DNA from: Alphaproteobacteria bacterium
GTDB taxonomy: Bacteria; Pseudomonadota; Alphaproteobacteria; Micropepsales; Micropepsaceae
NCBI GenBank assembly: GCA_016783965.1
Contig: JADHVO010000005.1
Coordinates: 62,001 to 126,000 of the forward strand
DNA length: 64,000 nt
Direction of reading: 5' to 3'
In this document: positions 27,118 through 35,372 of the stretch, in pieces
Position numbering within the stretch: position 1 is the stretch's first letter
Layout of the letters: every line of letters begins with the position of its first letter
Notes under the pieces: generated by a model
The model's input: only the letters and a program-made list of their open reading frames with translations
Told to the model about the DNA's origin: nothing
Databases searched by the model: none
Position numbers and translations under genes: made by a program

Positions 27118-27239
27118 TTCACCTCCCTTCATGGGAGGTCGACGCTAACGCAGTGAGCGTCGGGTGGGGACGTGCAAGAACTTTAGAAGCCCTGACGGCG
27201 CTTGGCGTTTCACCTCCCACGCGGGGAGGTGAAACGCCG
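27118..27239. repeat. Palindromic repeat element after aapP
   Basis: Two hairpin units sit in the 136-bp gap between convergent aapP and the POT gene. Unit 1: ACCTCCC (27121-27127) pairs with GGGAGGT (27133-27139), then GACGCT (27141-27146) pairs with AGCGTC (27156-27161). Unit 2: a perfect 15-bp stem from GGCGTTTCACCTCCC (27204-27218) with GGGAGGTGAAACGCC (27224-27238) and a 5-base loop. Both share the CACCTCCC core. This looks like an interspersed REP-type element that could also act as a bidirectional terminator. Confidence 0.65.
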
Positions 27240-27245
27240 TTGCTA

Positions 27246-28709
27246 CTACTGCGCGGGATGAACCTCGGCGCCCTGGGGTTCCACGACGGCGTTGGGTGCG
27301 CCGGATTTCGCCATCTTGCTTTCGATGATGGTGCGCAAGGGGCGCTCGAATATCCAGGTCAGCACTGCAGCGACAAGGCCCAAACCTGCGCAGAGCAGGA
27401 AGAAGCTTACCTTGTCCATGCGGCTGAAGAAGCTCCCGATGTAACCCTGGAGCTGATTGCCGGTGAAGCTGGTGATGAACCACAGCCCCATCATCATCGA
27501 GAGAATCTGCGGCGGCGACACCCGTGCCACCAAAGCCAGCCCGATCGGCGACAGATAGAGTTCGCCCATGGTGATCACGACGAAGAAGCCGAACAGCCAC
27601 AGCCAGCTCGCGCCACCATGCGGGTTGAGATACGCCGCCGCGGCCATGATCAGGTAGGACAGCGCGAGCATGAAGTTGCCGAGCGCCATCTTGGTCACCG
27701 TCGCCGGTTCCTTGCCCCGCGTCATCTGGCGGCCCCAGAACCACACGACGAGCGGCGTGAACGCGAAGATCATGAACGGGTTGAACGACTGGAACCACGT
27801 CACCGGAATCTGCCAGCCAACGACACCCGGGATTAGGGCGCGGTTGGTGAACTGCTCCGCCCACAGGCTGATCGTGTTGCCCTGCTGCTCATAGGTCGCC
27901 CAGAACAGCGTTGTCGGAATGCAGAGCAGGATGATCGCGACAATCGCCTTCCAGTCGTTGCCGGTCAGCGGCTCCTTGGTCACTGTGCCTGCTCGCGTCT
28001 GCTCGACCCGATCCCTGGGTAGCGTCCGGAGGGCGAGGATGTAGATGATCTGGCCTATTACCATGCCGATGCCGGCGGCGCAGAAGCCCCACTTGTAGCC
28101 CCAGGCCGGATCTTCGGCGAGCGAGCCGCATACTAGCGGCGAGAAGAAGGCTCCGACGTTGATGCCGACATAGAAGATGGAATAGGCGCGGTCGATGCGG
28201 CTGTCGCCCGGCTTGTAAAGGCCGCCGACCTGAGTGGAGATGTTCGGCTTGAAGAAGCCGTTGCCGATGATGAGCAGCAGCAGGCCGATGAAGAACAGAT
28301 GCGGCGACATCAGCGTGAACTCGGCGATCGCCATGGTCACGCCGCCGATGATCACGCTCATGCGCTGGCCGATCCAGCGGTCGGCGATCAGACCGCCGAA
28401 GAACGGGGTGAGATACACGAAGGCCGTGTAGTTGCCGTAGATAAGCGAGGAGAACGGCTGCACTGCAAGCGGCTGGCCGCCATTGAACAGCGATTCGAAG
28501 AGGTGCTTGATCGTGGCGTAGCCGATGGCATTCTCGGCTTGACCCGGAAGCAGCAGGACATTGGTCAGATACAGCACCAGGATGGCGCGCATGCCGTAGT
28601 AGGAGAAGCGCTCCCACATCTCGGTGGTAAAAAGCCAGGTCAGTCCGCGCGGGTGACCGAACAGCGTCTTTTCCTTTTCTGCGTCCGGTGCGGTATCGAC
28701 GATGGCCAT
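27246..28709 (-). CDS. POT-family proton-coupled peptide transporter
   Basis: A 487-residue inner-membrane transporter of the PTR2/POT family with about 12-14 helices. The proton-binding motif ExxERFxYYG reads EMWERFSYYGM (about 30-40), and FFKPNISTQVG is the PTR2 signature. The C-terminal PTR motif segment FQSFNPFMIF is present. It imports di- and tripeptides with protons. The ATG at 28709 is chosen because GGGGAGG lies 8 bases upstream; an ATG 15 bases earlier lacks this. Confidence 0.93.
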   Translation of the reverse strand: MAIVDTAPDAEKEKTLFGHPRGLTWLFTTEMWERFSYYGMRAILVLYLTNVLLLPGQAENAIGYATIKHLFESLFNGGQPLAVQPFSSLIYGNYTAFVYLTPFFGGLIADRWIGQRMSVIIGGVTMAIAEFTLMSPHLFFIGLLLLIIGNGFFKPNISTQVGGLYKPGDSRIDRAYSIFYVGINVGAFFSPLVCGSLAEDPAWGYKWGFCAAGIGMVIGQIIYILALRTLPRDRVEQTRAGTVTKEPLTGNDWKAIVAIILLCIPTTLFWATYEQQGNTISLWAEQFTNRALIPGVVGWQIPVTWFQSFNPFMIFAFTPLVVWFWGRQMTRGKEPATVTKMALGNFMLALSYLIMAAAAYLNPHGGASWLWLFGFFVVITMGELYLSPIGLALVARVSPPQILSMMMGLWFITSFTGNQLQGYIGSFFSRMDKVSFFLLCAGLGLVAAVLTWIFERPLRTIIESKMAKSGAPNAVVEPQGAEVHPAQ

Positions 28710-28760
28710 GCGGCGCCTCCCCATTTGCTATGCGCGGGGAGCATGCCTTATTGGCATGGC

Positions 28761-29294
28761 CTACGGCAATTCGATGTACCGGTCCTCGCGCGAATAGGCG
28801 ACGAAGCCGAGGCGCTGGTAGAGCGGCAGCGCGCGCGGATGATCCAGCGTGCAGGTGTTGACGAGCAGCTTGCCGATCGGTTTCACCCAGGCGTTCATCA
28901 CCGCGTGGTAGAGAAAGAAATAACCGAGTCGTTTGCCGACGGCTTCCGGCATCAATCCGAAATAGGCGAGCTGTCCGACCGCAGCATCCCGCATGTCCAG
29001 TTCGGCCATCCCGGCCGGCACGCCGTCGAGGTAGAGGACGAACAGGTCCACTTCCGGGTGCTGGATGATCTCGGCGAGCTGCTTGTCGTTCAGCTTGCGC
29101 CGGTCGACCCAGAAATAGGCGTCGCCAATCGTGTCGTAGAGATAGCGGTAGTAATGCACCGGCGGATGCTCGGCCTTCAGGATCGCGACCTTGCCACGCG
29201 GTTGCGGCGGGGGCAGGGCAGCGGGCTTGGCCTTCATCTCCAGGAAGGTGACGACCATCGGGATGCGGCGGCCGGACTCGCGCGACGACGACAT
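28761..29294 (-). CDS. GNAT-family N-acetyltransferase
   Basis: A 177-residue acetyltransferase starting at the ATG at 29294 (MSSSRESGRR), with GGAG upstream. The acetyl-CoA-binding motif is a variant in PEAVGKRLGYFFLYHAV, and the end motif ALPLYQRLGFVAYSRED is typical of GNAT. Substrate unknown. It overlaps the sulfurtransferase stop by 1 bp (ATGA), making it the last gene of a cysteine synthase/sulfurtransferase/GNAT operon, so it could act on a sulfur amino acid; this is inference. Confidence 0.82.
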   Translation of the reverse strand: MSSSRESGRRIPMVVTFLEMKAKPAALPPPQPRGKVAILKAEHPPVHYYRYLYDTIGDAYFWVDRRKLNDKQLAEIIQHPEVDLFVLYLDGVPAGMAELDMRDAAVGQLAYFGLMPEAVGKRLGYFFLYHAVMNAWVKPIGKLLVNTCTLDHPRALPLYQRLGFVAYSREDRYIELP

Positions 29295-30139
29295 CAACCG
29301 ATCTCCACCGGCGCGTCGGAGGCGCCCCATTCCGCCCAGGAGCCGTCGTAGAGCGCCACGTCGGAAGCGCCTGCGACCTGCATCGCCAGCATGACGATCG
29401 CGGCGGTGATGCCGGAGCCGCAGGTCGTCGCCGACGGCTTGTGCAGGTCAACGCCGTGCGTCGCGAACACCTTGCGCAGGTCTTCCGGCGATCTCAGAGT
29501 GCCGTCGTCGTTGGTCAGTTCCGTGTACGGAACGTTTCGGCTGCCAGGGATATGGCCGCCGCGGATGCCGGCGCGCGGCTCCGGTTCGATCGCCTTGAAG
29601 CGCGGGATTCCGCGGGCATCGATCACCTGTTCGGCCTTGCTCTCCAGGTTGTGGTTCATCTGGCGGAAGTCGCGGATCAGCGCGTTGTTGGGCCGCGCCG
29701 TGAAGTGGCGGGCAAAGGGCATGGCGGAGAGGTCTTCCAGCGGGCGGCCCTCGCGCTTCCACTTGGGCAGGCCGCCGTCGAGCACGACGACGTCCTCATG
29801 CCCCATGGCGCGCAGCATCCACCAGGCGCGCGGCGACGAATACACGCCGGCCGAGTCGTAGACGACGATCATGTTGCCGTCGCCCAGCCCCAGCCTGCGC
29901 ATGCGGCTGGTGAATTTCGGCGCCGGCGCCAGCATGTGCGGCAACGTATTCTTTTCGTCCGACAGATCGTCGATATCGAAGAACACGGCGCGCGGGATGT
30001 GGGCGGCGGCGTACTCGGCTCTCGGGTCGCGGTTCGCCTGCGGCAGGTACCATGAGGCGTCGGCGACGCGCACGTCCGGCGCGTTGATGCGGCCCGCAAG
30101 CCATTCCGTCGAAACCAGCGGTGAGGTCAGCGTGTTCAT
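29294..30139 (-). CDS. sseA: 3-mercaptopyruvate sulfurtransferase
   Basis: A 281-residue tandem-rhodanese protein. The second domain holds the catalytic loop CGSGITA, the SseA-type form that prefers mercaptopyruvate over thiosulfate. The first domain is inactive, as usual (VYDSAGVYSSPRAWW, with Ser in place of Cys). GGHIPGSRNVPY is the second-domain entry motif. The ATG at 30139 overlaps the cysteine synthase stop by 4 bp. It likely moves sulfur from cysteine breakdown to cyanide, thiols or other acceptors. Confidence 0.9.
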   Translation of the reverse strand: MNTLTSPLVSTEWLAGRINAPDVRVADASWYLPQANRDPRAEYAAAHIPRAVFFDIDDLSDEKNTLPHMLAPAPKFTSRMRRLGLGDGNMIVVYDSAGVYSSPRAWWMLRAMGHEDVVVLDGGLPKWKREGRPLEDLSAMPFARHFTARPNNALIRDFRQMNHNLESKAEQVIDARGIPRFKAIEPEPRAGIRGGHIPGSRNVPYTELTNDDGTLRSPEDLRKVFATHGVDLHKPSATTCGSGITAAIVMLAMQVAGASDVALYDGSWAEWGASDAPVEIG

Positions 30140-31176
30140 GCGTTCTCGTACGGGATCGGGAAGCCCTGGCGCGGCGCGGCCAGCCATTCCGGCACCGGCA
30201 GCTTTTTCTCGCGCAGGAAGGCCGGGTTGAACAATTTGCTCTGATAGCGCGTGCCGTAGTCGGCAAGAATGGTAACGATGGTCGAGCCGGTCGGCAGTTC
30301 CTTCGCCATGCGCACCGCGCCCGCGATGTTGATGCCGGTGGAGCCGCCCATGCACAGGCCCTCGTGCTCCAGTAGGTCGAAGATATAGGGCAGGGCTTCC
30401 TCGTCGGAGATTTCGTACGCGTCGTCGATCGGCGCGTCCTTCAGGTTTGCGGTGACGCGGCCCTGGCCGATGCCCTCGGTGATCGAGGTGCCGTGGGCCT
30501 TCAGCTCGCCGGTCTTGATCCAGGAATAGATCGATGCGCCGAGCGGATCGGCGGCTGCGATCCGCACCTTTGGGTTCTTCTCCTTCAGCGCGATGGCGAC
30601 GCCGGCCAGCGTGCCGCCGGTGCCGACGGCACAGGTGAAGCCGTCGATGCGCCCGTTGGTCTGGTGCCAGATCTCCGGCCCGGTACCTTCGATATGCGCC
30701 TGGCGGTTGGCGATGTTGTCGAACTGGTTGGCCCAGATGGCGCCATTGCGTTCCGTCTTCGCGAGCTGCTCCGCGATGCGTCCGGAAACCTTCACGTAGT
30801 TGTTCGGGTTGGCGTAGGGCACGGCAGGCACTTCGATCAGCTCGGCGCCCAGAAGGCGCAGGGCGTCTTTTTTCTCCTGACTTTGCGTCTCCGGAATGAC
30901 GATCACGGAGCGGAAGCCCATCGCATTGCCGACCACCGCCAGGCCGATGCCGGTGTTGCCGGCGGTGCCCTCGACGAGCGCGCCGCCGGGTTTGAGCTCG
31001 CCGCGGCGCAGAGCGGCCTGGATGATGAACAGCGCCGCCCGGTCCTTGACCGACTGGCCAGGGTTCATGAACTCGGCCTTGCCGAGGATTTCGCAGCCGG
31101 TGAGGTCGCTCACGCGATTGAGGCGGATCAGGGGGGTGTTTCCGATCGCAGCGACGACGTCTTTTTTTATGTCCAT
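30136..31176 (-). CDS. cysK: Cysteine synthase A-like O-acetylserine sulfhydrylase
   Basis: A 346-residue PLP fold-type II enzyme. The PLP lysine is in NPGQSVKDRAA (about 38-48); EGTAGNTGIG and GTGGTLAG are the phosphate and substrate loops; GGSTGINI is the C-terminal loop. It makes cysteine from O-acetylserine and sulfide, though the EGTAGNTG form and the longer C-terminus also occur in cysteine-synthase-like proteins of mixed substrate use. First gene of the operon with sseA and a GNAT gene. Confidence 0.88.
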   Translation of the reverse strand: MDIKKDVVAAIGNTPLIRLNRVSDLTGCEILGKAEFMNPGQSVKDRAALFIIQAALRRGELKPGGALVEGTAGNTGIGLAVVGNAMGFRSVIVIPETQSQEKKDALRLLGAELIEVPAVPYANPNNYVKVSGRIAEQLAKTERNGAIWANQFDNIANRQAHIEGTGPEIWHQTNGRIDGFTCAVGTGGTLAGVAIALKEKNPKVRIAAADPLGASIYSWIKTGELKAHGTSITEGIGQGRVTANLKDAPIDDAYEISDEEALPYIFDLLEHEGLCMGGSTGINIAGAVRMAKELPTGSTIVTILADYGTRYQSKLFNPAFLREKKLPVPEWLAAPRQGFPIPYENA

Positions 31177-31488
31177 TTTCTCTTTGGCCGCGGAATCGAG
31201 TCGAACCTAATGGGCTGGCATACGCGCTTCAAGGATCACGCGGCGCCATGACGGGGCCCGACAAGGTCCCTGCAAAACCACGCGCAAGCCGCTGTTCTTT
31301 CGATGGAAATGCGGATCATGCGTGCGCTGAAGTGGAATTCATGTGCCGATGAAGAGCTTGACAAAGAGCACCCGCGCGAAATGAGGCGTTAACGCCCTCG
31401 AATCAAATACTTATGCTGGAACCATCCTTCTGCTGGGGCGTTCTGCGGTACGTGTGGGTGTGCTTTTGATGGGTCCCCGGGGGCGCGC
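31177..31488. other. 312-bp intergenic region between cysK and the HWE kinase
   Basis: Divergent gap carrying the promoters of the cysK operon (minus) and the HWE kinase (plus). An EcfG-like promoter is seen at 31418-31442 and is listed separately. I found no gene, tRNA or strong hairpin in the rest. Confidence 0.6.
31418..31442 (+). promoter_or_regulatory. EcfG-like general stress response promoter
   Basis: GGAAC (31418-31422), a 16-base spacer, then CGTT (31439-31442) match the alphaproteobacterial EcfG sigma consensus (GGAAC, 16-17 bases, CGTT). It lies 46 bases before the ATG of the HWE kinase and on the same strand. Sequence match only; the sigma factor and its PhyR/NepR partners are not in this window. 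Confidence 0.6.
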
Positions 31489-32895
31489 ATGCTGATGCCG
31501 GCCGATAGAGAAACGGTACGATATGCGCCAGTGGCACCACTGGCGCTGGAACGTATCGTCCGCTCCCCCTCGTCGCTGATCGATAACCTGCCCGTCGGCA
31601 TCTACACCTGCGACCGCAACGGCAACCTGATCCAGTTCAATCGTCGCGCCGCCGAGTTTTGGGGGCGGTCGCCGGATCTGAGTGTGCCTTTCACGGGCGC
31701 CGTGAAGGCGTACGAGCCATCGGGCGAGCCGCTGCCTGCGGAGCGCACCGCGATGGCCGAAGTGCTGCGCACCGGCAAGCCGGTGCGTGACCGCGAGGCG
31801 ATCATCGAAAAACCGAATGGCGAGCGCCTGACTGTGCTGGCCAACGTTGATCCGCTGTTCGACGAGCAGGGCCAACTGGTCGGCGGCGTGAACTGCTTCC
31901 AGGACATCACCGAGCTTCGCCGCATGCAGGCGCGGGTGCGCGAAGGCCGCCAGGTCGGGCGCCGTGTCATGGAAGCGATCCCGGCGGCGATCTACACCAC
32001 GAATGCCGAAGGTCGGTTGCTGTACTTCAACAAGGCGGCGGAACAGATCTGGGGCGTCGCGCCCAAAATCGGCGAGCAGGTCTGGTGCGGCTCCTGGAAG
32101 ATCGAGTGGCCGGACGGGCGGCCGGTGCCGCATGATGAATGCGCTATAGCCGTTGCGCTGCGGGAGAAGCGGGCTTTGGTCGGACCCGAAGCCGTGGCCG
32201 TGCGTCCAGACGGCACGCGGGTGCCGTTCATGCCGCACCCGACCCCGATCTTCGACAGCAAGGGGGAACTGATCGGCGCGGTGAATATGCTGATCGATCT
32301 CACCGAGCAGAAGCAGGCGGCGGCGCAACAGAAAAGCCTGATCGACGAACTGAATCATCGGGTGAAAAACACGCTGGCGACCATCCAGTCGCTGGCCGCG
32401 CAGACGATGCGCGACAATGAAGGCGACGAGCGCGAGTTCGAGCGGCGCCTGCTGGCCTTGTCTCGCGTGCACGACCAGCTCACGCGCCAGGCATGGGTGT
32501 GGGCCGACTTCCGGCAGATCGCGCATGACAGTTTCGCGTCCTATGGCGGAACCGCGAACGGACGCGTCTCGGTGAGCGGCCCATCGGTGCAGCTCAAGTC
32601 GCGCTCGGCGCTCGCGCTTGCCATGGTGCTGCATGAACTGGCGAACAACGCCGCACAGCACGGTGCGTTGTCGACGCCCGACGGCCATGTGACGCTCTCG
32701 TGGCGCGCGGAACCGCAGGCGCTGTTCGTCGACTGGCGCGAAGAGGGCGGGCCGCAGGTCGCACTGCCCAGGAAGCGCGGTTTCGGCGCGCGGCTGGTCG
32801 AACGTGCGATCGCACACGAGCTGGGCGGCCGCCCGATCCTCGACTATCTCCCCACCGGTGTGCATTGCACGATGGAAATTCCCCTGCCGGGATAG
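31489..32895 (+). CDS. PAS-PAS HWE-family sensor histidine kinase
   Basis: A 468-residue soluble kinase. Two PAS domains (about 28-145 and 156-275) are followed by an HWE dimerisation domain with phospho-acceptor His290 in DELNHRVKNTLATIQ. The ATPase part has HELANNAAQHGAL (N box) and the HWE signature Trp-x-Glu as DWREEGG. HWE kinases are largely alphaproteobacterial and often sense light or redox, or feed the general stress response. No LOV Cys motif (NCRFLQ) is seen in either PAS. A response regulator gene starts 11 bp later. Confidence 0.92.
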   Translation: MLMPADRETVRYAPVAPLALERIVRSPSSLIDNLPVGIYTCDRNGNLIQFNRRAAEFWGRSPDLSVPFTGAVKAYEPSGEPLPAERTAMAEVLRTGKPVRDREAIIEKPNGERLTVLANVDPLFDEQGQLVGGVNCFQDITELRRMQARVREGRQVGRRVMEAIPAAIYTTNAEGRLLYFNKAAEQIWGVAPKIGEQVWCGSWKIEWPDGRPVPHDECAIAVALREKRALVGPEAVAVRPDGTRVPFMPHPTPIFDSKGELIGAVNMLIDLTEQKQAAAQQKSLIDELNHRVKNTLATIQSLAAQTMRDNEGDEREFERRLLALSRVHDQLTRQAWVWADFRQIAHDSFASYGGTANGRVSVSGPSVQLKSRSALALAMVLHELANNAAQHGALSTPDGHVTLSWRAEPQALFVDWREEGGPQVALPRKRGFGARLVERAIAHELGGRPILDYLPTGVHCTMEIPLPG

Positions 32896-32906
32896 TGGGC
32901 AAGGGC

Positions 32907-33278
32907 ATGTCTTCGACTCGACTTCTGGAAGGTCTGAGCATCCTGGTCGTCGAGGACGAGGCGATCATTTCATTCCTGCTGGAAGACATCCTCAACGAAC
33001 TCGGCGCTGGCGAGGTGCGGATCGCGGGTAACGTCGCGAACGCGCTGGCGATGATCGACAGCAAGAGGCCCGATCTCGCGGTGCTTGACGTCAATCTTGG
33101 CGGCGATCGCGCCTATCCGGTTGCGGGGCGGCTGAAAGCGGACGGCGTGCCGTTCGTCTTCACGACAGGTTACGGCAAGAGCGGTCTCGACACGCGATGG
33201 ATGGCGGAGACGGTGGTGCAGAAGCCCTTCACCGTGCCGATGATGGCCGAGGCGCTCCGCGCTCGACTGCGCCGCTGA
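32907..33278 (+). CDS. Single-domain response regulator
   Basis: A 123-residue receiver-only protein, starting at the ATG at 32907 with AAGGG upstream. Acidic pair ED (about 17-18 in VVEDEAI), phospho-acceptor Asp in AVLDVNLGG, and Lys in VVQKPF are intact. Receivers of this type (with LDVNLGG) typically pair with HWE kinases. It lies 11 bp behind the HWE kinase and is its probable partner. With no output domain it may act as a phosphate sink or bind another protein. Confidence 0.9.
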   Translation: MSSTRLLEGLSILVVEDEAIISFLLEDILNELGAGEVRIAGNVANALAMIDSKRPDLAVLDVNLGGDRAYPVAGRLKADGVPFVFTTGYGKSGLDTRWMAETVVQKPFTVPMMAEALRARLRR

Positions 33279-33305
33279 CATTCGCGCAGGCACGTGCGGC
33301 TTTCT

Positions 33306-33332
33306 GCACCACATACTTCCGTATGTGCGTGC
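33306..33332. terminator. Hairpin between two response regulator genes
   Basis: CACATAC (33310-33316) pairs perfectly with GTATGTG (33321-33327) around loop TTCC, and GCAC (33306-33309) with GTGC (33329-33332) extends the stem past a 1-base bulge. It starts 28 bp after the receiver gene's stop. No T-run follows. It could be a factor-dependent terminator or an operator for the next gene. Confidence 0.4.
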
Positions 33333-33401
33333 TATCCCTCTGTGCAGGTGCAAAGAGTTCCGCCGCAGCCTAAATCACTCTCGGTTTGAGGGCGATGAAG
33401 A

Positions 33402-34055
33402 ATGAATTTTGCAAACCGCGCGTTCACGGACCGGACGCGCATTCCGTTCGATGGTGGTTTAGGCGTGCAGCATACCGGGAAGATCCTGATCGCGACAAAC
33501 GATGCCGTTCAGCGCGGATCGGTCTCGAGCTTCCTCGCCAGCCGCGGCTATCCCTGTGTGGTCGCGGAGAGTCACGAAGACACGCTGCTGCGCTTGCGCC
33601 AGGGCGGGATCGATCTCGTCGTCACCGCGATGCAGGGCTCGGAAGCCGACGGGTTCGAGCTGATGCGGCTCGTGCGCGAGGTGATGCCCAACATGCCCGT
33701 CATTGTGGTGGCGCTCGGCAATGACGGGATGGACGACCTCCAGCTCGAATGCGCGACGGGACTCAAGAAGCAGGTTGCCGACGGCCGCCAGGTGCTGGAG
33801 CGTCTCGCCCTGCTGACCGCGCGCGAGCGTCAGGTCCTCGATCAGATCGTCGCGGGCTGTGCCAACAAAGTCATCGCGTTCGAACTCAACATCTCGCCGC
33901 GCACCGTGGAGAACCATCGCGCGCGCGTGATGGAGAAGCTGCGCGTGAAGAGCGTCGCGGAGCTGGTGCGCCTTGTGCTCAGCGCGGAGGAGATGGCCGC
34001 CCGCCAGGCGCGCAAACTGTCCGGTGCCAATGACACCGAAACGCCCGCGCGGTAA
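33402..34055 (+). CDS. LuxR-type regulator with degenerate receiver domain
   Basis: A 217-residue protein: receiver-like domain (about 26-110) and LuxR/FixJ helix-turn-helix (about 137-200, LTARERQVLDQIV and SPRTVENHRARVMEKL). The phospho-acceptor position is Ala76 (LVVTAMQG, where LVVTDxxMP is normal), the acidic pair is reduced (ATNDA) and no clear Lys is found. It therefore probably cannot be phosphorylated in the usual way and may respond to a ligand, a partner or be constitutive. DNA-binding part looks intact. Confidence 0.85.
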   Translation: MNFANRAFTDRTRIPFDGGLGVQHTGKILIATNDAVQRGSVSSFLASRGYPCVVAESHEDTLLRLRQGGIDLVVTAMQGSEADGFELMRLVREVMPNMPVIVVALGNDGMDDLQLECATGLKKQVADGRQVLERLALLTARERQVLDQIVAGCANKVIAFELNISPRTVENHRARVMEKLRVKSVAELVRLVLSAEEMAARQARKLSGANDTETPAR

Positions 34056-34061
34056 GAGATA

Positions 34062-34156
34062 CCAACCCCGTCATGGCCGGCGCTTTTTTTTGGCCGTCCG
34101 GATCTCCTTCCTGATCCGGTCCGCACGCCCCCCGGCGTGCGCAGACGCGGGGTTGG
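34062..34156. other. Multi-stem structured intergenic element
   Basis: In the 139-bp gap between two convergent regulator genes, an outer 9-bp stem (CCAACCCCG 34062-34070 with CGGGGTTGG 34148-34156) encloses two perfect 7-bp hairpins: CCGGATC/GATCCGG (34098-34104/34113-34119) and GCACGCC/GGCGTGC (34123-34129/34134-34140). A run of eight T (34084-34091) flanked by GGCC repeats lies in the third arm. It would fold as a cloverleaf-like junction on either strand. It may be a bidirectional terminator, a mobile palindromic unit or a small RNA; nothing decides among these. Confidence 0.5.
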
Positions 34157-34194
34157 CCTGATTTGCAGGTTTGAAAGCCGATTCCGTCGTCCGC

Positions 34195-34920
34195 CTAGGA
34201 CGCGAAGGTGACCTTGCCGACGAAGATGTAGCCGTCGTTGCGGATGGTCTTGATCAGGCGCGGATTGCGCGGATCGTCGCCCAGCTTCCGGCGCACACGG
34301 CCGATGCGGACATCGACGCTACGGTCGAACGCCGGAGAGTTGCTCTCGTACACCAGATCGAGGAGCCGGTCGCGGCTCAACACGCGGTTGGGGTGGGTCA
34401 CGAATGCGTACACCAGCTTGTACTCGCCACTGGTCAGCGCGACCGGCGCGCCGGCGGCGTCGAACAGTGAGCGCGACGCGACGTCGAGTGTGAAACCGGC
34501 GAACTGGAAACACTCGCGGCGTACTGGAACAGCCATCCGGGGCCCGGCCGCCGCGCGGGCGTTGCGGCGGAGCACGCTCCTGACGCGGGCGACGATCTCG
34601 CGCGGCTCGAACGGCTTGGCGACATAGTCGTCGGCGCCGAGTTCGAGACCGACCACGCGGTCCGTGAGGTCGGCGCGGCCGCTGACGATGATGATGCCGC
34701 AGTCGTACATCTCGCGGATCCTGCGCATCAGCGTGAGGCCGTCGGTACCTTGCAGACCGACATCCATGATCACAAGGTCGCAGGGGTTCTGCGAGAGCAT
34801 GTTTACAAGGCTGTCGCCGCTGGTGTGCGCGGTCACGGCGTAGCCGTTCGCGCAGAGATTGGTTTGCAGGACCGAACGGGTGTCCGGATCGGTTTCGACG
34901 ATAGCGAGATTGTTGGTCAT
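34195..34920 (-). CDS. OmpR-family response regulator
   Basis: A 241-residue regulator starting at the ATG at 34920 (MTNNLAIVE). The receiver has ETDPD near residue 8-12, phospho-acceptor Asp in VIMDVGLQG and Lys in YVAKPFEP. The acidic pair is ETD rather than DD/ED, a mild departure. The winged-helix domain has LTSGEYKLVYAF and ends with IRNDGYIFVG. No kinase gene is adjacent. It is divergent from the chemotaxis operon with a 452-bp gap. Confidence 0.88.
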   Translation of the reverse strand: MTNNLAIVETDPDTRSVLQTNLCANGYAVTAHTSGDSLVNMLSQNPCDLVIMDVGLQGTDGLTLMRRIREMYDCGIIIVSGRADLTDRVVGLELGADDYVAKPFEPREIVARVRSVLRRNARAAAGPRMAVPVRRECFQFAGFTLDVASRSLFDAAGAPVALTSGEYKLVYAFVTHPNRVLSRDRLLDLVYESNSPAFDRSVDVRIGRVRRKLGDDPRNPRLIKTIRNDGYIFVGKVTFAS

Positions 34921-35372
34921 CGAAGAGCTGCTCAAGGAAACATCGCGTGGTGAATCGAAATAAACTGAAACCGTTACGAAAAACCTGCGCAGCAAAGCTT
35001 CCATAGCGTCCTCAGCGCACAACGGTGCGTCGCGCAATCACCGCGTTGCTGGGGAAGAGTGTTTTGAATCAGCAAAATAAGGCCTTTCGTGCACGCACTG
35101 TCGCCGGGTGGGTAGGACTACTCAGCGTACTATCTGCACCGTTCGCGTCGGCCGCTGACGCGCCGTTTCTGCCGCTTGAGTTCGACGCGGCGAATGTTTG
35201 CGGCGTCCTCTCCGACGTACACGGAGGAGTTGCGCGCGAGACGCGCGCGCAAGCACCGCCCATGCACGTATTTCGCGACGCTCCCCCCTGACGTGTCGTG
35301 ACTCTCGCCGGCCGTGTGGCCCCTCGCACGGCCGGCGAACCCTACCGAAGAACCGATCTGACGGAGTATCCC
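34921..35372. other. 452-bp region upstream of the chemotaxis operon
   Basis: Divergent gap between the OmpR-type regulator and the mcp gene. A GTG-started open frame of 88 codons (35025-35291) has a signal-like stretch (GWVGLLSVLSAPFASAA) but no good ribosome site, and its C-terminal half is Arg/Ala-rich; I do not call it a gene with confidence. A strong hairpin lies at 35306-35337 (listed separately). No EcfG- or sigma-28-like promoter was found. Confidence 0.45.
35306..35337 (+). promoter_or_regulatory. Strong hairpin in the mcp leader
   Basis: CGCCGGCCGTG (35306-35316) pairs perfectly with CACGGCCGGCG (35327-35337) around a 10-base loop, ending 35 bases before the mcp ATG. If transcribed it would be a very stable leader hairpin. 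A similar long palindrome occurs after mcp, so the mcp message would be flanked by stems. Function unknown. Confidence 0.45.

Noticed and set aside
35025-35291. 88-codon GTG-started frame with a signal-like stretch upstream of mcp
   Set aside because: Weak ribosome site, odd Arg/Ala-rich second half and no family. Kept only as a note in the intergenic entry.
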